Of a DNA stretch of 64,000 nucleotides, positions 26,697 through 35,796 are shown piece after piece. The DNA comes from Rothia sp. HMSC078H08 (GTDB taxonomy: Bacteria; Actinomycetota; Actinomycetes; Actinomycetales; Micrococcaceae): positions 26,600 through 90,599 of the forward strand of contig NZ_KV795245.1 in NCBI RefSeq assembly GCF_001808955.1, written 5' to 3'. Positions within the stretch are counted from its first letter, which is position 1; every line of letters starts with the position of its first letter. The position numbers and the translations under genes are program-made. The notes under the pieces were generated by a model. That model did no database searches and was not told the DNA's origin. It saw only the letters and a program-made list of their open reading frames with translations.

Positions 26697-27167
26697 TTAC
26701 TTATCCATCTCGTAGACCCAACCGCCAGCGTTGCAATAACGCTTACCGTCCTTCTCAGTGATGTAGTAGCCGGGCTCGTGGTTCTCGCACTTCTGGATAA
26801 CCTCACGGGCCTCTCGGTTAGACTTTTCAAGGTTCGCCGCACGAATCTGGAAGAAAGCAAACGTAGCAATGTACGCTACCAGAACCAGCACGAGAGCAGC
26901 AATCGCCATGCCCTTACCCTTGCCGGTGCCATTCTTGACCATGACCAGAGCGATTACAGCGAAAATAATGGTCGGGATGGTCAGGAACGAACCGATCACA
27001 AAAATGCCGGTCAGGGCGGAAATAATGCCCAAGACGAGTGCGGTTACTGCCGCCCACTTCTTTTTCGGTGCCTCGACGGGTGCGCCGTATGCGGGCTGTG
27101 TAGCGGGTGCCTGCTGGGTGAATTGCGGCTGCTGCGGTGCAGCCGGCTGCGGGGTGTTTTCAGACAT
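26697..27167 (-). CDS. Hypothetical two-TM membrane protein with Gln/Pro-rich N terminus
   Basis: The 156-aa protein has a Pro/Gln/Ala-rich N-terminal tail (~1-35) and KKKW. Two or three hydrophobic segments follow (AAVTALVLGIISALTGIFVIG; IPTIIFAVIALVMV; MAIAALVLVLVAYIATFAFF). A small C-terminal domain has Cys residues (CENHEPGYYITEKDGKRYC). The layout resembles DUF4190-type proteins, without firm identification. ATG 27167 has GAGGA 5 bp upstream. Its 5' leader (27246-27189) is a copy of the leader at 35719-35776, although the two proteins are unrelated. Confidence 0.7.
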   Translation of the reverse strand: MSENTPQPAAPQQPQFTQQAPATQPAYGAPVEAPKKKWAAVTALVLGIISALTGIFVIGSFLTIPTIIFAVIALVMVKNGTGKGKGMAIAALVLVLVAYIATFAFFQIRAANLEKSNREAREVIQKCENHEPGYYITEKDGKRYCNAGGWVYEMDK

Positions 27168-27188
27168 GAAAGTCCTCATTTCGTATGT

Positions 27189-27246
27189 GGTTGGTGAATA
27201 TCCGGAAGCGCACCACCCGAAGGTGGCGTACCTTTCCCAAGGATAC
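27189..27246 (-). repeat. Leader repeat, copy A (hairpin then ATTCACCAACC)
   Basis: Read on -, it has GTATCCTT, then the hairpin CGCCACC-TTCG-GGTGG, then GATATTCACCAACC about 25 bp before the start codon of the 156-aa gene. It is closely matched by copy B at 35719-35776. The rest of the 301-bp gap to the WXG100 gene is presumed promoter DNA. Confidence 0.7.
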
Positions 27247-27468
27247 CGTAGCGGGAGAAATCCCTTGATGGGAGTAGATAAATGTATATGCACGCACTGC
27301 TGTGCAATGTCTACTATGAGAAATTTTTCTCACAACAGGGTGCAGAGGGTGCGCTTTGCCGCGAAATAGTGTAATGTTCGAAGTGGTGCAAAGCACTAAC
27401 GGTGCGTATTTGATATTCGCGTATCTAATGCACATCTTCCGGCAACTCAACGACGAAAGAGGAACATC

Positions 27469-27753
27469 GTGTCCGATCGCGTACTCTCATCGCAGGCAGC
27501 CAAGGATGCCATTACTGCTCTCCAGAACATCATCAATGGCGGTCTGCAGAACGAAATCAACAACCTCAACCAGCAGGGTAACCAGCTGAAGGACCCCAAC
27601 AACTGGGACGGCCCCCTGGCTGAGCGTTTCCGCAATGACACCTGGCCCGGCGTAGAAAACACCCTGCGTAACCTGACTCAGGAACTGACTGACCTGCGCG
27701 AGCAGCTCAACCAGATTTCTACCGATATCTTCCAGGCAGGTGGCGGCTCCTAA
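27469..27753 (+). CDS. WXG100/ESAT-6-like secreted protein
   Basis: The 94-aa all-helical protein has the size and helical-hairpin layout of WXG100 proteins. Two amphipathic helices flank a turn with Trp-Asp-Gly (NNWDGPLAERF), the W-x-G motif. Such proteins are exported as dimers by FtsK/EccC-type type VII systems. The gene precedes a giant Rhs toxin on the same strand, and an EccC-like ATPase is encoded ~11 kb away on the other strand. Start GTG 27469 has AGAGGA 5 bp upstream. It ends Gly-Gly-Gly-Ser. A terminator follows, so it is probably expressed separately and strongly. Confidence 0.88.
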   Translation: MSDRVLSSQAAKDAITALQNIINGGLQNEINNLNQQGNQLKDPNNWDGPLAERFRNDTWPGVENTLRNLTQELTDLREQLNQISTDIFQAGGGS

Positions 27754-27765
27754 GCCTTCCCTGGT

Positions 27766-27824
27766 AAACGCCGTTTACCGCCCCGCTCCCCGGCTACGGG
27801 GCGGTGAGCGGTAGGCGGCGTTTT
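27766..27824 (+). terminator. Terminator after the WXG100 gene
   Basis: AAACGCCG (27766-27773) pairs with CGGCGTTT (27816-27823), with an inner CCGCCCCG/CGGGGCGG stem, then TTTT. Partial read-through into the toxin gene is possible. Confidence 0.7.
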
Positions 27825-27932
27825 CTGTTATTCGGCTTCAACGCACGTCGTATCTAGGCGCAGTAAATGTGCTTGCTAGGACGTGTTTAATCACCACACT
27901 TCCGTACTAACCACACCGAAAGACAACAGAGC

Positions 27933-30900
27933 ATGAATCTGAATACTGAAAAAGTCAAGTACGATGATGCTACGTCGGATGCCCTTGCCAATGCCTGCCG
28001 CACCGTTGCGCAGAATATTGATAATGCATTACCCTCCCTCAAGAGCTCGCTGACAACAGCTTTGGAGGACTTTAAAGGTCACTACGCTGATGTTGCGGCG
28101 GCAAATATTGATACCACCATTAGCGATGGTCGTGATATCGCCAGCATCTTCCGTCAACTGGCTGATGTGGTGGACCGCCTCAAAGAGTCAGCTCATAAGG
28201 AAAATGAGAACCGCGACCTTATGTACCACTATGAGCATGACTTGGGTGGTATCCGCAAATGGTGGGTTGAAACGTTCGGAGGTGAACCGCCTAAGCCGAC
28301 ATCGTATAAGCCGGATACCTCGATTGACACCACATCGCTAGGTCATCGTGAGAGCACTGAGACCCGCTCAGGGAGTATGACTGTTTCTTCGGCGCGCCCT
28401 TCGACCGTGCGTGCTCTCTCTAATACTCTGGCGAACCTTGGTACTAGCTTTGACGCTGAGCCCGGCAAGCTGCGTAACCTTTCCACAGAGTTTATGGTTA
28501 AGTGCCAGTGGGGCTCCGTCGATGCTGAAAATCTCATCAGCACGTTTGAAACGTGGAATAAGTCGAACGCTAATGATAAGACTTGGCTGGGTATCGTAGC
28601 CGATACTTTTGAAAAGTACGGTAGCTCGGGCGAGGTTATCACCGTTGCCAATTCCACTCTGGAAGGTGCAATCAGTGCAGCTGGCGTTAGTACTGAGCGC
28701 CATGATTTGGAAGTTCCAGCGCCGGCTGTAGTAGGAATGTCCACCACAAGCGGTTATGTGAACGACCCCGTGAACGTTGCGACCGGTAACTTCATTGAAG
28801 AAGAGACCGACATGGCGTTCTCCGGTGTGGTTTCTGCCTGCTCTGTAACCCGCATGTACAACAGTGTGACCGTGTTCGGTCAGCACGCTGTATCCGGTGT
28901 GTTCGGCGCGGGCTGGTCCTCGAATATTGAGAGCCGCGTGCAGCTGAACGATGAGAATGCTGTCTGGACGATGGCTGACGGTCGTGAGGTTACCTTCGAC
29001 CGAATGATTCGTGAGGACGGCACCCACGGTTACGCTCGCGCTCCGCGTGAGGCGTGGTGGCTTGAAGAGCTGCCCCTCACCCAGCTGATGGGTGAAGAGG
29101 GCTCTATTGCTGACCCCTCTCTGCGCTATATTTTGCACGCTACGGGCTATGAAGCCTCGTCCCTGCTGCGCATCTCCGACAACGCTGGAACTCAGCACAT
29201 TTTTAGCCTCACCGGTGTTTACCTGGGCATGAGCGCTGGAGCAGGTACTGCTGTCGCGTACCTGCGCGATGAGGACGGCCGTGTTGGCGCTATCGTGCAT
29301 CAGCGCGGTGCACGTATCAACGTGGAGTACACCGAAGGCGGCCTTGTTAGCGCTATTCACTCTTCACGCGGTCAGTCTGTGCGTTACGAGTACGTCACCC
29401 TTGATGGTCGTACTCACCTGTGCGCTGTGCACGGTGATGCCGGTACCCGCCGTTATGAACATGATGCTGCCGGTCTGATCCACCGCGTGGTGGCTAGTAC
29501 TGGCACTGTTGAGGTGACTAACTACTACGACCCTGCCGGTCGTATTACTGAGCAGGACACCGAATACGGTCGTCGTGTTCGCTACCGCTACCTGCCGAAC
29601 GGCATTACTGACGTTTCGAATGAGGACGCTTCCTACACTAACCTGTGGGTTAATGACCAGTACGCACGTCTAACCGCTATTGTTGACGCGGAAGGCGGGC
29701 GTACTAGCTATGCCTACGATGACTTTGGCAACCGCGTGAGCGTGGTGGACCGCGATGGTTCCCGTACTACTCGCTACAGCGATGAGCGCGGCCGTATTAT
29801 TCGTGAGGTCACCGATGAGGGTGCTGAAACCCTCTTCGCGTATGACGAACATGACCGCGTGGTCTCCGTGGCAATGAGTGCTATTGAGACGGACCCGCGC
29901 GCTCGCCGTGCCGCCCGTCTGGCTCGTCGTGCCCGCCTGGAGGCTGAGGCTCAGGGCAACACCCTCGATGAGGCTGCTTCGGGGCAGGAGTCTGCCCAGA
30001 GCCCTACCGTAAGCCCGATGACTACGGTGACTTACAAGTACGCCAACGATTTTGAGCGTAACCCCTCTTCCATGACTGATGGCAACGGTCATGTGACCCG
30101 TTTTGAGTGGGCTGACGGCCTGCTACAGCGTGTGGTGAGCCCTGAGGGCGTTACCGTCTCCTTTGAGTATGGCGAGTTCGGTCTGCTGACCGGTATTCGT
30201 AATGCTGAGCAGCAGCTGACCCGTTGTGAGTATTCTGCTGCGGGTCACCTAGTGAAGATCGTTTCTGCTCTTGGGTTGGAGACTGAGTTCACCTATGATT
30301 CCGCCGGTCACATGGTGTGCCGTCAGGACCCGGATGGTTCCCGCTGGCGTTTTGAGTACGCTGCTGGTGGTCGTCTGGTGGCTTCGGTGGACCCTGCTGG
30401 TGCTCGTACCGAGTATGAGTACGGTCCGAGCGGTGACATTGTTGCCATGGTTGACCCGCTAGGTCGCCGCATGGAGCGTTCCTTTGATACGAACGGCAAT
30501 ATTGACCGCATTACCCTGCCGGGTGGTGCGCAGTTCAGCTACGCCTACGATGGTTTGATGCGCCTGGTCCGCACCATTGACCCTGCCGGTGGTGTGTGGA
30601 CTCGCGAGTATGATGCCGCGAGCACCCTGACCGCGTTGATTGACCCGACCGGTGTGAGTGTACGTACTTCTGTTGATTCCTCGCGTAAGACCTTCACTAC
30701 TAATGATGGTGTTGACCGCGTGCGTATCTCGTGTGACCACCTGGGCCGCCCGGTGCGTAGCGAGGTTCTCTCTGAGGATTCTGGCCCGCAGGTTAGTGCA
30801 GATGCTGACGACCCGACTGTCTCCACGATGGTTTACGACGGTGCGGGTAACCCCGTGCAGGTTCTGGACGCTGAGGGCGGTCTGAGCCGCTACGAGTACA

Positions 30901-33900
30901 ACGGCTCGAACCAGATGGTGCGCATGATTTCCCCTGCGGGCCGTGTGACCGAGTACAGCTACGATGCGTGCGGTCGACTGGCTGCAACCTACGAGGCTGC
31001 CGGCACTGCTGAGCAGTCTGTGACTCGCTACGAGTACGACGCTGATTCCCGACTGATTCGCCAGGTGTACGGTGACGGTTCCGAAGCGCGCGTTCGCTAT
31101 GACGCGTGCGGTCGTGTGCTGTCCATTACCGGTTCCGGTGTGGCTTCTCCGGTGTTCTACACCTGGGATTCCTGTGGCCGCGTGAAGAGCATCCGCGATA
31201 ACAAGTGGGGTACTCGTTCGTTCACCTATGATGCCGCTTCCCAGGTGGTTGCGGTGACTAACGGTGCCGGTGGCGTGACCCATTACCGCTATGACGAGGC
31301 GGGTAACGTTACCTCCGTGATGGACCCTGCCGGTCGCATTACCAGCTACGAGTATGACCTGATGGGCAATGTTCTGGCGGTAACCAATCCGCTGGGTGTG
31401 CGCACTACCTCTACCTATGATGCTGCCGGTCGTCTGCTGACCAGCACTGACGGTAATGGTGCTGTACATTCCTTCGGTTATGACCGTGACGGTGTTCCTT
31501 GCTCCCATTCGGTGAATGGTTCTCTGCTGTACCGTATGAAGCGTGATTCTGCGCGCCGTACGATGACGACTTATGATCACGCGGGCGTTGATGCGTTTGG
31601 CGCTCCCGTGGTGACGGTCGAGTCTTATGACCGTTTGGGTCGTCTTGTTCGTCAGCGCCGTGAGTTTGGTGCTCAGATTCCGGAGTCTTTCCGCGCCGCG
31701 TACATGGATGAGACTGGCGGCTATGAGCTGTCCTACGCGTACGATGCTGATGGTCTGCGCACTGAGTTTGTGCACCCTCTGGGTTCGAGCACTTATGCGT
31801 ATGATGCTGCTGGCCGCATGGTCAAGCAGACTGACATCACCGCGTACCGCCTGGATGGAACCGCCATTACCTCTGAGTCTCGTGTGGAGTCTTCCTTCGA
31901 GTACAACGCGGTAGATGCGCTGGTGCGTGCACAGGTGTCTGACCTGGCGGGTACTTGGGTTCGTGAGTTCGGTTACCGTGGTGCGCATATGACCTCTGTG
32001 ACCGAGCAGCCCGCTGTGGCAGACTCTTCTGAGGCTTTGCACACTGAGATTATTCGTGATGATTTGGGCCGTATTAGCGGCGTGGATTCGCCTGCTGGCC
32101 TGGTCATGTACACCTACACTGACGCACAGATGCTCTCTTCTGCCGTTCGCGGCACCGAGACTCTGCGTTGGACCTATGATGCCGCTGGCGCGCTGGTGCG
32201 TATTGAGTACTTTGATAGCGCCCAGCCTCAGAACGCTTGGGTGAAGGTGCTGGTCACTGACGAGGGTGCCCGCGTTCGCGCAGTATGCGTCTATGGCGTG
32301 CAGGATGAGGCGAAGGCTGGCTCCCAGTCGGCTGAGTTTGCCTCTGCTGTTGAGGATGCTCAGGCGTGGCTTCCGCAGTGCCCGGAATCCGTGGAACTTG
32401 AGGGCGTCACCCTGGTGCCGGTCTCGACGAGCGTGTTCTCCTATAACGGTAATGATTCGCGTCTTCTGCAGGTTTCTTCGGATGGTTCCGGCTCGTCGTT
32501 GACCTATGGTGCGGCTGGGTTTGTGAACTCGGTGGCGTCGTGGGGTTCTGCTGATGATTCTGCCGTGTCCTTCTCGCTGCTGTGCGCTTCTACTGATGGT
32601 CGTGTACTTGCTGCCGGTGGTGCGCCTGCTGGTGTACCCGAGTTTGGTGTGCCCTCAACCGGTGCTCGCGCTAATGCTGGTTTTGATGCTTCGGTGATGC
32701 ACCCGCTGGTGTGGGATGAGAATTCGTTTGTTCCGCGTGTGCTGGGTGTGGCTGGCTCGTCGATGCCTTCTGTGGGTTCGCTGGTTCCTGGTGCTGGTTC
32801 CGGTGCTGGTTTGCTGGATCCGTATGGTTGGGCTTCTTTGGGTGTTGCTGCGCCTGCTGTGCCGTCTGCCCAGGGCGCTTCTGCTGCTGGTGCTACGCCT
32901 GTGTTGCCGGATTCGCTGGTTGGTGTTTCTGCCGCTTCGGGTGTGGTGCTGGGTTCTACCGGTTTTGAGGTGTTGGGTGCCCGCGTGGTGGATTCGCGTG
33001 TGGCTCGCTTTACGGCGCCTGATCCTTTGGTCGCGCCTGTGGGCGCTGGTTGGGGTGCTGACCCGTTCTCGCTGGTGGGTGGTAACCCGGTTTCTTTGGT
33101 GGATCCGTGGGGTTTGTCGGCGGTATCGGTGGAGGACTTTGAGAAGTATCGTGAGCAGAAAGCGTCTTCTGGCATCACCGGTTGGGTAAGGAATAACTGG
33201 GAGTACGTGGCTGGCGGTGCGATGGTTATTGCTGGTGCTGTGATTGGTGCTATCGCTGCTGGTACTGGTCCCCTTGGTGGCGCTTTACTAGGTGGCGCGT
33301 CTGGCGCACTTATGGGTGCTGGCATGTCGGTAATTGAGGATAAGCTTAAGGGTCAGCCTGTTGATTGGTCGAAAGCTGGTCAGGAAGCTGGGAAAGGTTT
33401 TGTCTCAGGTGCCATCGCAGGTGCTGTCACAGGTGGTCTGAACGGTTTGAAGAATATAGCCACTGGCGTCACAAAAATAGTCACGGCAGCAAAAGCGGCG
33501 CCAGTTGCTAAAGTTGCCCAAAATAGCTCAAAAATGGGGCAGATTCTATCGAAGGCAGGTGCAGTTAAAAATGCAGTAGTGTCGAAGGCCTCAGCTGCTA
33601 AATCTGCACTCACCTCTTACGGTAGTAAAGTGGGATCTAAACTGAATAATTCTAAAGTCTTAGAAGATATTACGAAGGAAACCTTGTCCGGCGGTATTAA
33701 TAATGTTGCATCATACTCCATGGATGACACCGTAAAAGATAAGAGTCTCATGGGTGGGGTCGGTATGTTCCTCTCAGGTGGTCTAGCATCTGCAGGAGGC
33801 GCAGCTACCGGCAGCCTCTTCAAAAAGAAAATTGGTGTTAAGGGGTACGTCCCAGAAGCTACCCCATCCACTGCGACTAAGACGGCACAAAAGATTCCCG

Positions 33901-34295
33901 AGAGTTTTATAGTGAGGGCTGGTAAAAAAACAGCTACTATTGCTCGTGATGCTGCTATAGATTCCGGCACTGGAATGCTAAAGAACGGTATCCAGTATTC
34001 TGCTGATACGCTCGTTAAGGGTCAAGAATTCTCACCCGAAGCTCTTAAGGGGAAGACGTTAGATGTAGTCGGTAAAGATTTTATTAAAAATACAATTAAG
34101 GGCTCTGTAAAAATGGATAGTAAAAAAGCTGAATACTATCGTTTTACTGCAGCTCATACTTATAATGAGTTTAGGGTTAATCCTAGCGCCGTGATTTCTC
34201 GCGTAGCATCTAATGCAAGCGAAAGAACTTCTATTGCCACTAATCGAGCTCTTACTTGGATGATTGGTATTGACATTTCGAAATTGAAGATTTAA
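27933..34295 (+). CDS. Giant Rhs/YD-repeat polymorphic toxin with WXG-like N terminus
   Basis: The 2120-aa protein starts with a ~130-residue helical domain (ALANACRTVAQNIDNALPSL) of the sort that targets toxins to type VII export; it has no signal peptide. From ~270 a DUF6531-type entry follows (DPVNVATGNFIEEETDM). Many YD repeats come next (YDDFGNRV, YDSAGHMV, YEYDLMGNVLAVTNP), and the Rhs core closes at ~1728 with RFTAPDPL...GNPVSLVDPWGLS. This core forms a cocoon around the toxin in known Rhs proteins. After it come a Gly/Ala-rich hydrophobic segment (~1750-1830) and a C-terminal region of ~270 residues without recognised fold. DNA becomes markedly A+T-rich from about 33430, the mark of exchangeable toxin tips. 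A small membrane protein gene follows 2 bp later, the place of an immunity gene. Confidence 0.9.
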   Translation: MNLNTEKVKYDDATSDALANACRTVAQNIDNALPSLKSSLTTALEDFKGHYADVAAANIDTTISDGRDIASIFRQLADVVDRLKESAHKENENRDLMYHYEHDLGGIRKWWVETFGGEPPKPTSYKPDTSIDTTSLGHRESTETRSGSMTVSSARPSTVRALSNTLANLGTSFDAEPGKLRNLSTEFMVKCQWGSVDAENLISTFETWNKSNANDKTWLGIVADTFEKYGSSGEVITVANSTLEGAISAAGVSTERHDLEVPAPAVVGMSTTSGYVNDPVNVATGNFIEEETDMAFSGVVSACSVTRMYNSVTVFGQHAVSGVFGAGWSSNIESRVQLNDENAVWTMADGREVTFDRMIREDGTHGYARAPREAWWLEELPLTQLMGEEGSIADPSLRYILHATGYEASSLLRISDNAGTQHIFSLTGVYLGMSAGAGTAVAYLRDEDGRVGAIVHQRGARINVEYTEGGLVSAIHSSRGQSVRYEYVTLDGRTHLCAVHGDAGTRRYEHDAAGLIHRVVASTGTVEVTNYYDPAGRITEQDTEYGRRVRYRYLPNGITDVSNEDASYTNLWVNDQYARLTAIVDAEGGRTSYAYDDFGNRVSVVDRDGSRTTRYSDERGRIIREVTDEGAETLFAYDEHDRVVSVAMSAIETDPRARRAARLARRARLEAEAQGNTLDEAASGQESAQSPTVSPMTTVTYKYANDFERNPSSMTDGNGHVTRFEWADGLLQRVVSPEGVTVSFEYGEFGLLTGIRNAEQQLTRCEYSAAGHLVKIVSALGLETEFTYDSAGHMVCRQDPDGSRWRFEYAAGGRLVASVDPAGARTEYEYGPSGDIVAMVDPLGRRMERSFDTNGNIDRITLPGGAQFSYAYDGLMRLVRTIDPAGGVWTREYDAASTLTALIDPTGVSVRTSVDSSRKTFTTNDGVDRVRISCDHLGRPVRSEVLSEDSGPQVSADADDPTVSTMVYDGAGNPVQVLDAEGGLSRYEYNGSNQMVRMISPAGRVTEYSYDACGRLAATYEAAGTAEQSVTRYEYDADSRLIRQVYGDGSEARVRYDACGRVLSITGSGVASPVFYTWDSCGRVKSIRDNKWGTRSFTYDAASQVVAVTNGAGGVTHYRYDEAGNVTSVMDPAGRITSYEYDLMGNVLAVTNPLGVRTTSTYDAAGRLLTSTDGNGAVHSFGYDRDGVPCSHSVNGSLLYRMKRDSARRTMTTYDHAGVDAFGAPVVTVESYDRLGRLVRQRREFGAQIPESFRAAYMDETGGYELSYAYDADGLRTEFVHPLGSSTYAYDAAGRMVKQTDITAYRLDGTAITSESRVESSFEYNAVDALVRAQVSDLAGTWVREFGYRGAHMTSVTEQPAVADSSEALHTEIIRDDLGRISGVDSPAGLVMYTYTDAQMLSSAVRGTETLRWTYDAAGALVRIEYFDSAQPQNAWVKVLVTDEGARVRAVCVYGVQDEAKAGSQSAEFASAVEDAQAWLPQCPESVELEGVTLVPVSTSVFSYNGNDSRLLQVSSDGSGSSLTYGAAGFVNSVASWGSADDSAVSFSLLCASTDGRVLAAGGAPAGVPEFGVPSTGARANAGFDASVMHPLVWDENSFVPRVLGVAGSSMPSVGSLVPGAGSGAGLLDPYGWASLGVAAPAVPSAQGASAAGATPVLPDSLVGVSAASGVVLGSTGFEVLGARVVDSRVARFTAPDPLVAPVGAGWGADPFSLVGGNPVSLVDPWGLSAVSVEDFEKYREQKASSGITGWVRNNWEYVAGGAMVIAGAVIGAIAAGTGPLGGALLGGASGALMGAGMSVIEDKLKGQPVDWSKAGQEAGKGFVSGAIAGAVTGGLNGLKNIATGVTKIVTAAKAAPVAKVAQNSSKMGQILSKAGAVKNAVVSKASAAKSALTSYGSKVGSKLNNSKVLEDITKETLSGGINNVASYSMDDTVKDKSLMGGVGMFLSGGLASAGGAATGSLFKKKIGVKGYVPEATPSTATKTAQKIPESFIVRAGKKTATIARDAAIDSGTGMLKNGIQYSADTLVKGQEFSPEALKGKTLDVVGKDFIKNTIKGSVKMDSKKAEYYRFTAAHTYNEFRVNPSAVISRVASNASERTSIATNRALTWMIGIDISKLKI

Positions 34296-34297
34296 AT

Positions 34298-34726
34298 ATG
34301 TTTATCATAGACTCCATAAAAGATTTTATAAAAGGATTCCTAGAGGAGTTCTTCGGTGATAGGCGCCCAAGCAGTATCATAATCATGACAAGCATCGTAG
34401 CAATTATCATTTATGTCCTCGTACGCTTTCCATATGAATTACGAGATGACAGTGATGGTATCACTGCTACTTGCACTGTAACGAAGGCATACACCAGGCC
34501 TCGAGGCGGCACGATTGGAGAGCTGAATGATAATGCTCCGGTGGGCGTCTTCGAAACAGAAGAGTGCGGCACTTTGTCAATGTATGAGGCGCCAGAAGGC
34601 TGGAAAATCCCCGCATACGTTAAAACTGCTCAGCCGGGTAAAAAATATTTATTTCATGTATTAAATTCATCCACAAAAAAGGATCGAGATTTTAGTACAA
34701 CCCGTTTTGAAGAAATCAAAGAATAA
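34298..34726 (+). CDS. Small membrane-anchored protein; putative immunity protein of the Rhs toxin (FETEECG family)
   Basis: The 142-aa protein begins 2 bp after the toxin stop. One TM segment (SSIIIMTSIVAIIIYVLVRF, ~25-45) is followed by an extracytoplasmic domain of ~95 residues with a Cys pair (TCTVTKAY; TEECGT) and the end TTRFEEIKE. Three paralogues lie at 48.9-50.7 kb. The one at 50286-50666 shares EAPEGWKIPAYVKTAQPGKK exactly. Position and toxin linkage suggest immunity against a toxin acting at or through the membrane; nothing biochemical is known. Composition is A+T-rich like the toxin tip. The family is not one I recognise. Confidence 0.75.
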   Translation: MFIIDSIKDFIKGFLEEFFGDRRPSSIIIMTSIVAIIIYVLVRFPYELRDDSDGITATCTVTKAYTRPRGGTIGELNDNAPVGVFETEECGTLSMYEAPEGWKIPAYVKTAQPGKKYLFHVLNSSTKKDRDFSTTRFEEIKE

Positions 34727-34749
34727 CCAGCTCATGAGCTAAAAAGAGA

Positions 34750-34795
34750 GCCCCGGGTGGTGTGAGTCTTCAGCTCGCACCACCCGAGGCCTTCT
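34750..34795. terminator. Hairpin between convergent genes, duplicated near 49.77 kb
   Basis: CGGGTGGTGTGAG (34754-34766) pairs with CTCGCACCACCCG (34774-34786). The hairpin and the preceding gene end (34705-34795) recur inverted and degenerate at 49755-49860. Confidence 0.7.
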
Positions 34796-34811
34796 ATATG
34801 GCATCTATGGT

Positions 34812-35474
34812 CTATTTCCCCTTGGCTTGCTTCTTGCTATCAGCCAGACCAGATGCCTCCTGCAGCCTCAAGTAGTAATAAACAATGGACTCACGGTTAG
34901 TCCACCCATCCACCAGGGCACGATCTGAGGGATTGCGCATGTCCGGCCAGCGTTTCTTCTCAATTCTGAAACGAGTAATAGCCGGTAGGCGATAGTTACC
35001 GTAGATGGGCTGGAGCGTCACAATCTCATCACCGGATTTTGTGTAGAAATGAAGGGATGCTGCACGCTCACGATCCGAATTGTCCTTGCACACCACTTTG
35101 TCGATTGCGGTGAAAGGGTAGAAGGGATCGCCTACCTGTTCCACACCATCCAAGGAGACCGTAACGTACCAGTAGCGGATGCCGGGAAGGCCTCTCATGA
35201 AGAAGGGCGAGATGATGAAAGCTGCGATGTCGAACCAGTGAAATCCCAGGTCCATCCCTATATGCATGATGAACATAGGGACTGGGAACATGAGAGCTGC
35301 CACTGACCAGAAGGCGACTTCAAAACGGTTCAGGCGAACGACGTAGATACCTTCGGCGAGTAGTTTCTTGTCTTTGTGCCGGTTCATCTCGTAGGTGATG
35401 ACGGCTCGGAGTACTTTGTACCCGACGACGGCTACGTATATGCCCCAGAAAATAAGCATGATGGTGTTGATCAT
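34812..35474 (-). CDS. Membrane protein of the RFRIE-RWPD family, copy 1
   Basis: The 220-aa protein has an N-terminal TM segment (IMLIFWGIYVAVVGYKVLRAVI), a basic loop (YEMNRHKDKK), and two further hydrophobic stretches to ~110. A soluble C-terminal domain follows (WYVTVSLDGVEQV ... LHFYTKSGDEIV ... RFRIEKKRWPDMRNPSD). The beta-rich spacing recalls bacterial PH-like domains, a tentative comparison. Paralogues are at 35797-36456 and 51708-52367. The upstream DNA (35475-35610) is an inverted copy of that before the 51708 gene. It is convergent with the putative immunity gene. Function unknown; an immunity or accessory role is inference. Confidence 0.72.
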   Translation of the reverse strand: MINTIMLIFWGIYVAVVGYKVLRAVITYEMNRHKDKKLLAEGIYVVRLNRFEVAFWSVAALMFPVPMFIMHIGMDLGFHWFDIAAFIISPFFMRGLPGIRYWYVTVSLDGVEQVGDPFYPFTAIDKVVCKDNSDRERAASLHFYTKSGDEIVTLQPIYGNYRLPAITRFRIEKKRWPDMRNPSDRALVDGWTNRESIVYYYLRLQEASGLADSKKQAKGK

Positions 35475-35796
35475 GGTCGCTGACTAACCTTTCTATCTAT
35501 CGGTGATTTGCTGCTTTCCGGCAACGGTGCGGAAGTCAGCGGGTTTGTTCTCAGGGTAGCCGAGGAACTCGGGTGGTCACGCACGGATCTCGGTCCTCTG
35601 ATGAGTGGTTACCTAGTCTTTATCTTAGTCTCGCGCCGAATTACCTTTTTAGCTACCTAGCCTGTAAACCATCATATTGCTCTATATTTCTGCTTATCAG
35701 AGCTTTTGACTGTGTGGAGTATCCTTAGGGAAGGTACGTCACCTGCCGGTGGCGCGCTTCCGGATATTCACCAACCACACGAAACGAGAACCCACC
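35475..35796. promoter_or_regulatory. Divergent control region between two family members
   Basis: No gene lies in this 322-bp gap. Its left half (35475-35610), read on -, matches 51707 down to about 51580 (ACCGATAGATAGAAAGG before the start codon) and part of 49620-49680 (TCATCAGAGGACCG, ATCCGTGCGTGACC). Its right half holds leader copy B (35719-35776) for the + strand gene, with a TTGACT -35-like box at 35706-35711. Confidence 0.6.
35719..35776 (+). repeat. Leader repeat, copy B (hairpin then ATTCACCAACC)
   Basis: GTATCCTT, hairpin CGTCACC-TGCC-GGTGGCG, then GATATTCACCAACC ending ~20 bp before ATG 35797. It is nearly the same as copy A. Confidence 0.7.
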
